Assembly: GCF_035956715.1 (NCBI RefSeq)
Contig: NZ_CP108381.1
Span: forward strand, 1,798,001-1,862,000
Reading direction: 5' to 3'
Length of the DNA: 64,000 nt
From: Nocardia sp. NBC_01329
Lineage (GTDB): Bacteria > Actinomycetota > Actinomycetes > Mycobacteriales > Mycobacteriaceae
Part shown: one piece after another, positions 18,068 through 26,835 of the stretch
Layout of the letters: every line of letters begins with the position of its first letter
Numbering within the stretch: the first letter of the stretch is position 1
Translations under genes and position numbers: made by a program
Notes under the pieces: generated by a model
What the model was told of the DNA's origin: nothing
The model's database searches: none
Seen by the model: only the letters and a program-made list of their open reading frames with translations

Positions 18068-18391
18068 TTATGCGGCAGCCCTGGCCGACCAGCCGTGGAA
18101 AGTCGCGATTGTATGCGGCGCGACCACCGCGCTGGGCGCACCGGAGCAGTCCGCCGACGGGTACACCAGGAAGTCCCGCGAACTGCGGTTATCGAAACGA
18201 ATATCGCGCGGAAATCCGCTGGCCCAGCAGTTGTTCAGGTCGCTGATCTCCAGGTTGTTGTCGATGATCACGATTTCGCGACCGTCACCTGTTCCCGCCG
18301 ATCCGGTCGGAAACGATGACGCGGTAGGCGCGACGGCGGAGGCAATGGCAAGTGCGAGTGCGCCCGTGATGGCGATTTTTTCGAGTTTCAT
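18068..18391 (-). CDS. Small secreted protein of unknown function
   Basis: A 107-residue product with a Sec signal peptide: MKLEKIAITGALALAIASAV followed by a probable cleavage near the TASS/F positions (about 25-27). The mature part contains DGREIVIIDNNLEISDLNNC, RDIRFDNRSSRDFLVYPSAD and a second cysteine, so one disulfide (C55 to C82 region) is likely. The repeated beta-strand pattern suggests a small beta-sandwich. I do not recognise the family. It is convergent with the transporter operon. No ribosome-binding site is obvious. Confidence 0.65.
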   Translation of the reverse strand: MKLEKIAITGALALAIASAVAPTASSFPTGSAGTGDGREIVIIDNNLEISDLNNCWASGFPRDIRFDNRSSRDFLVYPSADCSGAPSAVVAPHTIATFHGWSARAAA

Positions 18392-18604
18392 TTAGTCGAT
18401 GCTAAGGCAGCGACCGGGCTTCGGCATGGTCGGCCCCGGCTCATACCTTGTGCTGCGCAGGTGTTCTGCCTTGCCCGGCCTGTAGTTCGTCCGGCGATCT
18501 CGTGCGAGCCCTGCCCGGCTCTCGTCACCGCTGAATCTCGCGAGCCGTCTGTCGTCGGCCGGTTCGTCACCCGCTGCGGTTCGGTTCGTGCCCGGGAATC
18601 GGTA

Positions 18605-18633
18605 TTGACGGCGTGGTCTACGTCACTTACTGT
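18605..18633 (+). promoter_or_regulatory. Promoter of the AtuA/ABC/acyl-CoA ligase operon
   Basis: TTGACG (18605-18610) and TACTGT (18628-18633) are separated by 17 bases, a good vegetative sigma promoter in actinobacteria. Transcription would start near 18640, 39 bases before the ATG of the AtuA-like gene. Confidence 0.55.
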
Positions 18634-18641
18634 TCGATATA

Positions 18642-18667
18642 TACAAGTTCCACTACGTATATACGTA
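18642..18667 (+). promoter_or_regulatory. Candidate operator overlapping the transcription start
   Basis: TACAAGTTCCACT (18642-18654) runs into the perfect 14-bp palindrome TACGTATATACGTA (18654-18667), just downstream of the predicted promoter. A repressor bound here would block the whole 9-kb operon. The first part resembles elements upstream of the MFS gene (30417-30430) and the SDR gene (34006-34017). The IclR protein at 26836 is the obvious candidate ligand. Confidence 0.5.
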
Positions 18668-18678
18668 AGGAATCGTCG

Positions 18679-20409
18679 ATGAGACCCATCCGAATCGCCA
18701 ACTTCTCCGGCTTCTTCGGTGACCGTGCCAGCGCCTTGGCCCAGATGATCAGGACCGCGGAGGCGGATGTCCTCACCGGTGACTACCTCGCGGAGGTCAC
18801 CATGAGCGTGCTGGCGAAGCAGCGCGACCGGAATCCCGGTGCCGGATACGCCGCCGGCTTCCTCGCCCAGTTGCGGCCGGTACTCGCCGAGTTCGCCGGC
18901 GGCGATGCGCGGATCGTGGTCAATGCCGGGGGCCTCCACCCCCAGGCTCTGGCCGCGGCGGTTCGTGAGATGGCGCAGGCCGGGGGACACCCGATTCCGG
19001 TCGCCACGGTCGCCGGCGACGATGTGCTGGATCGGGTTGCCGGGTCTGACGCGGTGACGCGCTTCGATGACTTCCGCCCGGTGACCGCCAACGCCTACCT
19101 CGGCGGCTGGGGTATCACCCGGGCGCTGGCGGACGGGGCGCGAATAGTTGTCTGCGGCCGCGTGGCGGATGCGTCGCTGGTGGTCGGCGCCGCCGCCTGG
19201 TGGCACGGGTGGAGCCGGGACGCGTGGGATCCGCTGGCCGGTGCGCTGATCGCGGGCCATCTCATCGAGTGCGGGACGCAGGTCACCGGCGGTAACTTCT
19301 CCGGATTCGACAGCGCAGCGCTGTCGGACCTCGCGTTTCCCGTCGCCGACATCGCCGGCGACGGCACGGTGGTCGTCTCGAAACCGGAACCATCGGGCGG
19401 CCGTGTCTCGGTCGATACCGTGACAGCGCAGCTGGTTTACGAGGTGCAGGGGCGGTGGTATGCCAATCCCGATGTCGTGGCGGATCTGAGCACGATCGCG
19501 CTGGAGCAGACCGGAATCGATGCTGTGACGGTGTCCGGCACCGTGGGAGCGCCGCCGCCGCCGACCACCAAGGTCGCGATGACCGGCGAGGGGGACTGGG
19601 AGAACTCCATGCTCATCGGCGTCACCGGCATGGACTTCGCGGCCAAACGTCAGGTTCTGGAACAGGGTGTGCGTGCGGCTCTCACCGGTGTCGCCGGGAT
19701 CTCGGCGGTACGTGTCGAGCTGATCGGCTGTGAGGCGCAAGCGCCCACGAGCCAGAACGAGGCCACCGGATTCCTCCGCGTGGTGGTGCAGGGGACCGAC
19801 GAGGCCGCTGTCGGCCGATCGTTTTCCAGCGCGATCGTCGAAATGGCCCTGGCCAGCTTTCCCGGGATCTACCTCACCGCGCCGCCCGGTAAGGCGATCC
19901 GGCGCGGCGCCTACCGAGCCATCTATATCGACCAGGGGATCCCGGACCATCAGGTCATCGCCGATGACGGCAGCGTCGTGGCGATCGAGCCACCGGCGGT
20001 GACGCGCGCTTACGCGGAAGAGTTCGACGCGCCGACCGAGCCGGCCGCCGACGGTGACGACAACCTCGTGGAGGTTCGTCTGGGCGCGCTCGCCCACGCT
20101 CGGTCCGGGGACAAGGGCGGTGACGCGAATATCGGGGTGTGGGCACGCGACAGTCAGGTATGGCCGTGGTTACGGGACCGGCTGACCGTCCCGCATCTGC
20201 GCCGGCTCCTGCCCGAGGCCGACGACCTGTCCATCGACCGCGTCGAGTTGCCGAACCTGATGGCGGTCAACTTCGTCATCCGCGGGCTTCTCGGCGGCGG
20301 TGCGATCTCCTCACTGCGGCTGGACAGCCAGGCCAAGGGCCTCGGCGAATACCTCCGAGCCTGCCGCGTCGAGGCACCGAAAACCCTCGTCTCCGAGCTC
20401 CACCGCTAG
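18679..20409 (+). CDS. AtuA-like protein (DUF1446, acyclic terpene utilisation family)
   Basis: A 576-residue AtuA-family protein. AtuA is encoded with acyclic isoprenoid (citronellol/geranylate) catabolism genes in Pseudomonas, but its enzymatic role is not settled. The N-terminal 440 residues match the core domain: ADVLTGDYLAEVTMSVLAKQ, IVVNAGGLHPQALAAAVREM, VCGRVADASLVVGAAAWWHG and LIECGTQVTGGNFSGF. The last 110 residues form the AtuA C-terminal domain with LVEVRLGALAHARSGDKGGD. I start at ATG 18679, with TAAGG 8 bases upstream. It heads an operon with an importer, an acyl-CoA ligase and two hydratases, so it probably acts on the CoA ester of an imported acid. Confidence 0.83.
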   Translation: MRPIRIANFSGFFGDRASALAQMIRTAEADVLTGDYLAEVTMSVLAKQRDRNPGAGYAAGFLAQLRPVLAEFAGGDARIVVNAGGLHPQALAAAVREMAQAGGHPIPVATVAGDDVLDRVAGSDAVTRFDDFRPVTANAYLGGWGITRALADGARIVVCGRVADASLVVGAAAWWHGWSRDAWDPLAGALIAGHLIECGTQVTGGNFSGFDSAALSDLAFPVADIAGDGTVVVSKPEPSGGRVSVDTVTAQLVYEVQGRWYANPDVVADLSTIALEQTGIDAVTVSGTVGAPPPPTTKVAMTGEGDWENSMLIGVTGMDFAAKRQVLEQGVRAALTGVAGISAVRVELIGCEAQAPTSQNEATGFLRVVVQGTDEAAVGRSFSSAIVEMALASFPGIYLTAPPGKAIRRGAYRAIYIDQGIPDHQVIADDGSVVAIEPPAVTRAYAEEFDAPTEPAADGDDNLVEVRLGALAHARSGDKGGDANIGVWARDSQVWPWLRDRLTVPHLRRLLPEADDLSIDRVELPNLMAVNFVIRGLLGGGAISSLRLDSQAKGLGEYLRACRVEAPKTLVSELHR

Positions 20410-20436
20410 ACAGCACTTCTCGAGAAGGTCCAACTC

Positions 20437-21480
20437 ATGAACAGATCCAGCAAACTCCTCACGATGCTCTGTGCGGCCGTGCTCACGACCACCGTTATCG
20501 CGGGATGCGTATCCCCCGAGAAATCTTCGGGTGAGGGCGCGGCGGGCGGACTGCTCTCGGCGACGGCCGTCGGCGGCGGCGCATCGATGAGCTACACCGT
20601 CCCCCAACTCATCGACTCGATGGATGCCGGCAAGGCGCACGGCCTCGACGTGACCTATCAGGGTACGGGCACCTCCAGTAGCAATATGGTGGCCGCGGTG
20701 CTCTCGGGCGATGCCGATTTCGCATTCCCCGCGGCGACCACCGCGATCGACTCGATCCAGGAGGGCGGCGACCTGGTCATCGTTGCGAGTGCGCTCCGGT
20801 ACGCGTCGATCCTGGGCCTGCGAAACGATGTGTCGGAGCGTACTGGCGTCTCCGCGGAGTCGCCGGTGCTCGAGCGCATCAAGGCACTCGAGGGTTTGAA
20901 GATCGCGACCTCGCCGGAGGGGTCGGGGAACAATACGATGCTCCGGAAGATCGTCGCCGATGGTGGTCTGGATCCGGACAAGGACGTGGAGATCATCGGC
21001 GTCCAGGATCCGTCCGCGATCGTCGGCGGGGTGAAGCAGGGCCGTTTCGACGGCGGCTTCTACGGCGCCGGAGTCATCGAGGCCAATATCGCCTCCGGCG
21101 AGGCCCAGATGTGGCTGTCGACGGCTCGGGGCGATGTGGACGAGCTGCTCGGACACCAGATCGGCATGGTGATGGTCACCTCCAAGAAGACCCTCGCGAA
21201 CAAGCCGGACCTGGTCCGCGCCATGTTCGACACCGTTGTCGACGTCGAGAAGTCCATTGCGAACGACCCCGGGGCCGCGGGGACATTGCTGCGGCAGAAC
21301 TGGTTCCCCGACCTCGACGGCAAGGTTTTCGACCTGGCGTGGGAACAGGCTCAGCACGCCTACCCCGTCGACGGGCTGGTCACCGAAGCGCAGTTCGGCG
21401 CCATTCTGGACTTCATGACGACCGGCGACAAGAAATACACGCTGGACTATGCCGACTCCGTCTACCAGGGAGCGCGGTAG
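20437..21480 (+). CDS. ABC transporter substrate-binding lipoprotein (NMT1/SsuA-like)
   Basis: Periplasmic-type binding protein of 347 residues with a lipoprotein signal (TTTVIAGC lipobox, Cys about residue 24). The fold landmarks are those of the NMT1/THI5-SsuA-TauA group: SYTVPQLIDSMDAGKAHGLD, the GTSSSNMVAAVLSGDADFAF ligand loop, and LEGLKIATSPEGSGNNTMLR. These proteins bind sulfonates, nitrate, thiamine precursors, taurine or aromatic acids. The neighbours suggest a carboxylic acid that is then CoA-activated. It is followed with overlap by its ATPase and permease. Confidence 0.85.
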   Translation: MNRSSKLLTMLCAAVLTTTVIAGCVSPEKSSGEGAAGGLLSATAVGGGASMSYTVPQLIDSMDAGKAHGLDVTYQGTGTSSSNMVAAVLSGDADFAFPAATTAIDSIQEGGDLVIVASALRYASILGLRNDVSERTGVSAESPVLERIKALEGLKIATSPEGSGNNTMLRKIVADGGLDPDKDVEIIGVQDPSAIVGGVKQGRFDGGFYGAGVIEANIASGEAQMWLSTARGDVDELLGHQIGMVMVTSKKTLANKPDLVRAMFDTVVDVEKSIANDPGAAGTLLRQNWFPDLDGKVFDLAWEQAQHAYPVDGLVTEAQFGAILDFMTTGDKKYTLDYADSVYQGAR

Positions 21481-22262
21481 TGGGCAGCGAAACTCTGCTG
21501 GAACTGTCCGGCATCCGGATGGGTTTCGGCGACGGTCCCGACGTGATCGCCGAGACCAGTATGGACATGGCCGCGAACGAGTTCGTCAGCGTGATCGGCC
21601 CGTCCGGATGCGGGAAGTCCACGATCCTGAACGCGGTCGCCGGTCTCATGCCGGTGCGCGGCGGGCGAGTTGTCTATCGGGGCAGAGCGATTCGCACAGT
21701 GAATACCGATGTCGGCTATATGACGCAGGGCGACACGCTGTTGCCGTGGCGGACTGTGCAGGACAACATCGCGATGCCGCTCAGACTACGCGGAGTCGCC
21801 AAGGCCTCGATTCGCGAGAAGGTCGGCGCGCTGGTGAAGTTGCTGGACCTGGTGGACGCGGCGGACAAGTTCCCGGCTCAGCTCTCGGGCGGAATGAAGA
21901 GGCGGGCGCTGTTGGCGCGCAGCATGATCTACGAGCCCGCGCTCCTGCTGATGGACGAGCCGTTCGCCGCGCTCGATGCGCAGTTGCGGACACAGATGCA
22001 CCGGGAACTGCGGCGGACGGTGGCCGAGACCGGGCAAGCGGTGCTGTTCATCACCCATGACATCTATGAGGCCGTATTGCTGTCCGATCGCGTCGTCGTA
22101 TTGGGCGGCAGGCCCGCGGCGCCGATTTCCGAGCACCTCGTGCCGTTCGGCCCCGACCGGGATGTGGAGGCCCTGCGCTTCGACCCCGAGTTCGTGCGGC
22201 TGGAAAAAGTGGTGCACGACGCGCTGGGTGCGGCTCGAACGATGTCGAGGGCAGCGTCATGA
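21480..22262 (+). CDS. ABC transporter ATPase (SsuB/TauB-like)
   Basis: ATPase of 260 residues partnering the NMT1-type importer. Walker A is GPSGCGKST (about residues 40-48), followed by YMTQGDTLLPWRTVQDNIAM (Q-loop), LSGGMKRRALLARSM (signature with the M-K/Q-R variant usual in this subclass), LLLMDEPFAALDAQLR (Walker B and D-loop) and FITHD (switch His). The GTG start at 21480 uses the last base of the preceding TAG stop, so it is coupled. Nothing in the ATPase itself tells the substrate. Confidence 0.88.
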   Translation: MGSETLLELSGIRMGFGDGPDVIAETSMDMAANEFVSVIGPSGCGKSTILNAVAGLMPVRGGRVVYRGRAIRTVNTDVGYMTQGDTLLPWRTVQDNIAMPLRLRGVAKASIREKVGALVKLLDLVDAADKFPAQLSGGMKRRALLARSMIYEPALLLMDEPFAALDAQLRTQMHRELRRTVAETGQAVLFITHDIYEAVLLSDRVVVLGGRPAAPISEHLVPFGPDRDVEALRFDPEFVRLEKVVHDALGAARTMSRAAS

Positions 22263-23152
22263 GCTTGCTGGAGAAAAGGACACGAGGAATCGGGGTGGCG
22301 GGCGCCGACCTCCAGGGCGCTGCTGCCCCGGCCGGGGACGGAGTCGGCCGAGTGCCGGTCGAATCCGCAGCCACGCCGAAGAAACGATCACGATGGACTG
22401 TGCCGACGATCCGGCTCGCCCTCGTCATCGGAGTGCTGGCGCTGTGGGAGCTCGCCTCGGGACGCGTCATCGACGAGTTCTTCATCAGCCGGCCCAGCGA
22501 GATCGCGCAGGTCTGGCTGCGCTGGGTGGGCGATGGAACCCTGTGGTACAACGCGTCCAGCACATTCCTGTCGGCAGCTATCGGTTTCGCCCTCGGCGGG
22601 ACGGCGGCCATCGTCGTCGGCTACGTCCTCGGCGGTTCACCGCGACTGGCCGAGATCTTCGAGCCGTTCATCACCTCGATCTACAGCCTGCCCAAACTCG
22701 CGTTGGTGCCGTTGTTCGTGATGTGGTTCGGGATCGGGAGACCACTTCAGCTCGCGATCTGCGGATTGGTCGTCTTCTTCCTCATGTTCTACAACACCTA
22801 CTACGGGATCCGGGATGTCGATCGCGGCCTGATCGACGCGATGCGGGTGATGGGTGGCAGCAAGTGGGACATCGCGACCCGCGTCCGGCTGCCCTCGGCC
22901 CTGGTGTGGGTGACCGCGGGGCTGAAACTGTCTGTCCCGCAAGCGCTCGTGGCTGTGGTGGTCGCCGAGATCCTGGCCTCGAACCGGGGCCTGGGTCATC
23001 TGGTCGCGCTCAACTCCGGCCAGTTCAACTCCGCCGGCACGTTCGCGGCCGTCGCCACGCTATTGCTCGTCGGCATCGTCATCGACCGGCTGCTGGCCGT
23101 CGCCACCCGGCGAGCGCTGATCTGGAAACAGGAAGGACCAGCGGGACGATGA
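22259..23152 (+). CDS. ABC transporter permease (SsuC/TauC-like)
   Basis: Inner-membrane permease of 297 residues, with a charged, probably disordered 45-residue N-terminus followed by about six helices. Typical SsuC/TauC blocks are present: SAAIGFALGGTAAIVVGYVL, SIYSLPKLALVPLFVMWFGI, and the EAA loop region with DVDRGLIDAMRVMGGSKWDI. The start overlaps the ATPase stop (ATGA), and its stop overlaps the start of the next gene. With the two upstream genes it forms a complete importer. Confidence 0.88.
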   Translation: MSLLEKRTRGIGVAGADLQGAAAPAGDGVGRVPVESAATPKKRSRWTVPTIRLALVIGVLALWELASGRVIDEFFISRPSEIAQVWLRWVGDGTLWYNASSTFLSAAIGFALGGTAAIVVGYVLGGSPRLAEIFEPFITSIYSLPKLALVPLFVMWFGIGRPLQLAICGLVVFFLMFYNTYYGIRDVDRGLIDAMRVMGGSKWDIATRVRLPSALVWVTAGLKLSVPQALVAVVVAEILASNRGLGHLVALNSGQFNSAGTFAAVATLLLVGIVIDRLLAVATRRALIWKQEGPAGR

Positions 23153-25239
23153 CCGTTGTCGAGACCGATTCCGCACCTACGCAGTACGACATGGGTGCGT
23201 TGCTGAATCCGCGACGCATCGCGGTAGTGGGCGCCAACGATCGCAGTGAGGCCTTCACCGGTGGCACCGTCGTCAACCTCCGCCGGCACGGGTACACCGG
23301 CGAGGTGTATCCGATCAACCCGCGGCGGGATGTCGTCGGCGGCTACCGGGCCTACCCGGACCTCGGTTCGCTGCCGGGACCGATCGACCAGGCGGTGATC
23401 GTCGTGAAGGCCGATTCGGTGGTGCCGATGCTGGATGAGGCGGTGGCCGCGGGAGCCCGCGCGGCGATCGTCATCTCCTCGGGCTTCGGCGAGGGCGCGG
23501 CCGGCGCGGAGGGCCGGCGACGGGCCGCGCAGTTGCGGGATTTCCTTTCGCAGCATCCGATTCCGCTCCTGGGTCCGTCGACGACCGGGCTGGTGAACCT
23601 CAATGACAACTTCGTGCCGCGCGCGGTCACCAACCATCTCGAACCGGCGCGGCTCCGTACCGGACCGGTGGCGCTGATCTCGCAGTCGGGCGCCGCGAAC
23701 AATGCGGTGTTCAACCGGGCGCAATCGCACGGTGTCGGTGTCGGGCTCGCTGTCGCCACCGGTGTTCAGGCCGATATCGGGGTCTGGGATATCGCACGGG
23801 TGGCGGTCGACGATCCGCGTATCACCGTGCTGGCCATGCTGGTCGAGGATCTGGGCGCGCCCGCGGATTACGAGAGTGTGCTGCGGTCCGCGGCACGGGT
23901 GGGCAAGCCGGTGGTGCTGCTGCGGACCGGCCGCAGTGCGGTGGGAAGGTCCGCGATCGCCACCCACACCGGGTCGCTGGCGGGCAATTGGGCCGTCGAG
24001 CGGGAGATGATGGAGGCGCTGGGCGTCATCCTGGCCGCCGACCTCGACCAGCTGTGGGAGATCGCCGCGATCGCGACGCACTGGGGGGCCCCTCCCTGCA
24101 GTCGGGTCGCTCTCGGCGTGATCGGTATGTCGGGCGGGGAAGGCGCCGTGATCGCCGACCACGCCGACGAAGCCGGGATCGCGATGCCCGAGGTATCCGT
24201 GGCCTTCACCGAACTGGTCGGCGAGAAACTGACGCTGGCGGGCGCGGGCAACCCGTTCGATCCGACCGGGGAGGCGATCGGTCGGCAACAGAATGCCCTG
24301 GACGCCATGACAGGCTTCATCACCCTCAACGACTACGACGTATACCTGCTGGCATTGAACGCGCAGGCGGTCCCCGCCGAAGGGGGGCTGCTCGATCAGC
24401 TGTTGGACGGACTGTCCGCGACCGGGAGCCGGATCGGCATCTCGTACTGGGATATTCCCGGATACTCCGATGGCCTGGCCGATCGGTTGACGACATTCGC
24501 CGGACCGGTTCTACCCAGCTCGGCGCGGATGATCGACGCGATCGGCGCCTGGTCGAGAGGCCGAGCCGTCGCACCGGGCCGGGAACCCGAGCGGCCGGCC
24601 GCGGCGCTGGTGGCCGATCATGCGGTGGATTACTGGACCGCGAGATCGGCGCTGAGCGAGATAGGAGTGCCGTTCGCCGACGCGGCGCTGGTACACGACG
24701 GACAGGCCGCGATGAGGGCAGCCCGGACGATCGGGTATCCGGTGGTGCTGAAGGCGAACGTCGAGAGCACCGTGCACAAGGCAGCGGCGGGGCTGGTCCG
24801 TCTCGGGGTCACCGATGAGGATTCCGTGGCGCGGCATTTCACCGAGCTGTGTGACGCCGGGAACGGGGTCGTGGTGGAGAAGGCGGTGCTCTCGACCTCC
24901 TCGCTCATTGTGGGCACGGTGTTCGATCCGCACGTGGGGTCGGTGGTGATGGTGGGCAGTGGCGGCGGCGCCGCGGAGCAACTGCGGGATACGGCGGTAT
25001 GTCCCACCCGGTTGCTGACCGCATCGGCCGCGCGGGACACGCTGCGCAGGTGCGCGATGGGAAGATTCCTCGAAGATCGTGAACCGGAGCGATTCACCCA
25101 GGTGGCCGAACTTCTCATCGCTCTCGGCCGGGCAGTCGACGGGCAGATGATCTCCGTGGACCTCAATCCCGTGGTTGTCACCCCGACGGGAATCGTCGCA
25201 CTCGACGCCCGTATCGAGAATTCGGGGCAACAATCATGA
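23149..25239 (+). CDS. Acyl-CoA synthetase, NDP-forming (ACD/SucCD-like)
   Basis: A 696-residue single-chain acyl-CoA ligase of the ADP/NDP-forming (acetyl-CoA synthetase, Acs/Pat) superfamily. The N-terminal CoA-binding domain shows LLNPRRIAVVGANDRSEAFT and VYPINPRRDVVGGYRAYPDL. The ligase domain has LISQSGAANNAVFNRAQSHG, and THTGSLAGNWAVEREMMEAL. The C-terminal ATP-grasp part (from about residue 490) contains IGYPVVLKANVESTVHKAA and the DLNPVVV metal-binding motif. In catabolic operons this enzyme activates a carboxylic acid to its CoA ester, here presumably the acid brought in by the preceding importer. ATGA overlaps couple it at both ends. Confidence 0.87.
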   Translation: MTVVETDSAPTQYDMGALLNPRRIAVVGANDRSEAFTGGTVVNLRRHGYTGEVYPINPRRDVVGGYRAYPDLGSLPGPIDQAVIVVKADSVVPMLDEAVAAGARAAIVISSGFGEGAAGAEGRRRAAQLRDFLSQHPIPLLGPSTTGLVNLNDNFVPRAVTNHLEPARLRTGPVALISQSGAANNAVFNRAQSHGVGVGLAVATGVQADIGVWDIARVAVDDPRITVLAMLVEDLGAPADYESVLRSAARVGKPVVLLRTGRSAVGRSAIATHTGSLAGNWAVEREMMEALGVILAADLDQLWEIAAIATHWGAPPCSRVALGVIGMSGGEGAVIADHADEAGIAMPEVSVAFTELVGEKLTLAGAGNPFDPTGEAIGRQQNALDAMTGFITLNDYDVYLLALNAQAVPAEGGLLDQLLDGLSATGSRIGISYWDIPGYSDGLADRLTTFAGPVLPSSARMIDAIGAWSRGRAVAPGREPERPAAALVADHAVDYWTARSALSEIGVPFADAALVHDGQAAMRAARTIGYPVVLKANVESTVHKAAAGLVRLGVTDEDSVARHFTELCDAGNGVVVEKAVLSTSSLIVGTVFDPHVGSVVMVGSGGGAAEQLRDTAVCPTRLLTASAARDTLRRCAMGRFLEDREPERFTQVAELLIALGRAVDGQMISVDLNPVVVTPTGIVALDARIENSGQQS

Positions 25240-26021
25240 GTCCCAACGTCACCGTGACAGTCGAGGACAAGATCGCGACCATCTCCCTCACCGACGTGGA
25301 CCGGATGAACGCACTGACCTCGGCGACCATCAGTGAGCTCATCTCGGCTTTCGAAGCCGCACACCACGATAACGATATCTGGGTCGTGGTATTGCGAGCC
25401 GAGGGTGACCGGGGGTTCTGCGTCGGACGTGACCTGCGCGAGGTGCGGGCGAACGATCTGTCGCATCCGGGGACAGCGGATTCACTGCCGATGCACGGGC
25501 TGGAACGCAACCTTTTCGAGGTGATCGTCGAATGCGCCAAACCGGTGATCGCGGCGATCTTCGGGCATACGCTGGGCGGCGGCGCGGAGCTGGCGCTGGC
25601 CGCCGATATCCGGATCGCCGCCGATAATCTGTCGATCGGGTTCCCCGAGGTGACAAGGGGATTCGGTGCCAACTTCGCGTCGGTCGTGCTGCCACGAATC
25701 GTGCCGCTGGGTGTAGCAAACGATCTGCTGTTCACCGGCCGCAGGATCGGAGCGTCGGAGGCATCGGCTGTCCACCTCGTCAACCGGGTCGTTCCGCCGG
25801 CCGCCCTGGACCGCGCGGCACGTGACTACGCCGAGACCTTACGCTCGAACGCGCCGTTGACGATTCGCCGATACAAGGCCATGGGGACCAGGGCCCAGGG
25901 GCTACCGCTGGCTGCGGCGCTGCGCCTGGACGCACCCCCGAACCCCTATCTGAGTGAAGACCGAAGAGAAGGTATCGCCGCCTTCCTGGAGAAGCGCAGC
26001 CCGGAGTGGGCGGCTCGTTGA
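25236..26021 (+). CDS. Enoyl-CoA hydratase/isomerase family protein
   Basis: Crotonase-fold enzyme of 261 residues acting on a CoA thioester. The oxyanion-hole motifs are RGFCVGRDLREVRAN and the GHTLGGGAELALAADIRIAA block. The position equivalent to the first catalytic Glu appears as GGGAE and the second region reads IGFPEVTRGFGANFASVVLP, where the usual hydratase Glu is present in FPE but the following context is unusual. Hydratase, isomerase or decarboxylase activity therefore cannot be settled. The start overlaps the ligase stop (ATGA). It is the fifth coupled gene of the operon. Confidence 0.86.
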   Translation: MSPNVTVTVEDKIATISLTDVDRMNALTSATISELISAFEAAHHDNDIWVVVLRAEGDRGFCVGRDLREVRANDLSHPGTADSLPMHGLERNLFEVIVECAKPVIAAIFGHTLGGGAELALAADIRIAADNLSIGFPEVTRGFGANFASVVLPRIVPLGVANDLLFTGRRIGASEASAVHLVNRVVPPAALDRAARDYAETLRSNAPLTIRRYKAMGTRAQGLPLAAALRLDAPPNPYLSEDRREGIAAFLEKRSPEWAAR

Positions 26022-26053
26022 CCGTCCGGCATCCCATAGACAAAGGAACAATT

Positions 26054-26821
26054 GTGACCGAGTTAGTGCATCTGGACGTCGATACTTCGATCGCCACCGT
26101 CACCCTCGACTCGCCGTCCAATCGCAATGCGCTCTCACGCCGGCTGGTGGCGGAACTGCACGCCCATCTGAGTACCGCGGTGAACGCCGCGCAGGTGCGT
26201 GCGGTGGTCATCACCGGGACCGGACCGGTCTTCTGCGCGGGCGGGGACCTGAAAGAGATGAGCCGGACCGTCGCCCTCGACCAGCCGGGACTGCCGTCGT
26301 TCGCGGACGTACTCGGGCTGATCATGGAATGCCCGATCCCGGTGGTGGTCAAAATGAATGGGCCGGCGCGGGCGGGCGGACTCGGGATCGTCGCCGCCGG
26401 CGATATCGCGATAGCCCCGGCCACGGCGACATTCGCGTTCAGCGAGGTGAAAATCGGGGTGGCGCCCGCGATGATCGCCGTACCGTGCACTCGGCGAATG
26501 ACTCCACGAAGCATCTCTCGATATTTCCTCACCGGAGAGAGCTTCGATGCCGCCACCGCCGAGCAGGTGGGTCTCGTCAGTATCGTCACCGACGACGTGG
26601 ATTCGGCATGTGCCGGGATCGTCGGTGCGCTGCGCGGCGCCGGTCCGAACGCGCTCCGGGCCGCCAAGGAGTTGATCCCGGTCGCGCGGAATCTGGAACT
26701 CGGCGATGCCCTCGCGACAATGGAAAAGGAATCGGCCAGACTGTTCGCGAGCAACGAGGGCCAGGAAGGTATGGCCGCGTTCGTTGCGAAGCGGAAACCC
26801 GAATGGGCCCAGTTCGACTGA
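26054..26821 (+). CDS. Enoyl-CoA hydratase/isomerase family protein
   Basis: Second crotonase-family enzyme of the operon, 255 residues. It shows SNRNALSRRLVAEL, the oxyanion loop FCAGGDLKEMSRT, and KMNGPARAGGLGIVAAGDIA with TFAFSEVKIGVAPAMIAVP. The alanine/arginine-rich PARAGG in place of the common AxGGG and the FSEVKIG segment fit hydratases of methylglutaconyl-CoA or related branched acyl-CoA substrates, but that is only suggestive. I place the start at GTG 26054 with AAAGGA 6 bases upstream; the frame is open further upstream across the end of the preceding gene. The two hydratases are only about 30% alike by eye, so they probably catalyse different steps. Confidence 0.85.
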   Translation: MTELVHLDVDTSIATVTLDSPSNRNALSRRLVAELHAHLSTAVNAAQVRAVVITGTGPVFCAGGDLKEMSRTVALDQPGLPSFADVLGLIMECPIPVVVKMNGPARAGGLGIVAAGDIAIAPATATFAFSEVKIGVAPAMIAVPCTRRMTPRSISRYFLTGESFDAATAEQVGLVSIVTDDVDSACAGIVGALRGAGPNALRAAKELIPVARNLELGDALATMEKESARLFASNEGQEGMAAFVAKRKPEWAQFD

Positions 26822-26835
26822 CAAAGGATGAGATC

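Noticed and set aside
20425..20436. AAGGTCCAACT just before the binding-protein start, similar to the operator motif
   Set aside because: It is better explained as the ribosome-binding site and spacer within the operon; no promoter is needed there.
22996..24288. Long open minus-strand frame (430 codons)
   Set aside because: It lies antisense to the acyl-CoA ligase gene, whose motifs are clear; the minus-strand translation resembles no protein.
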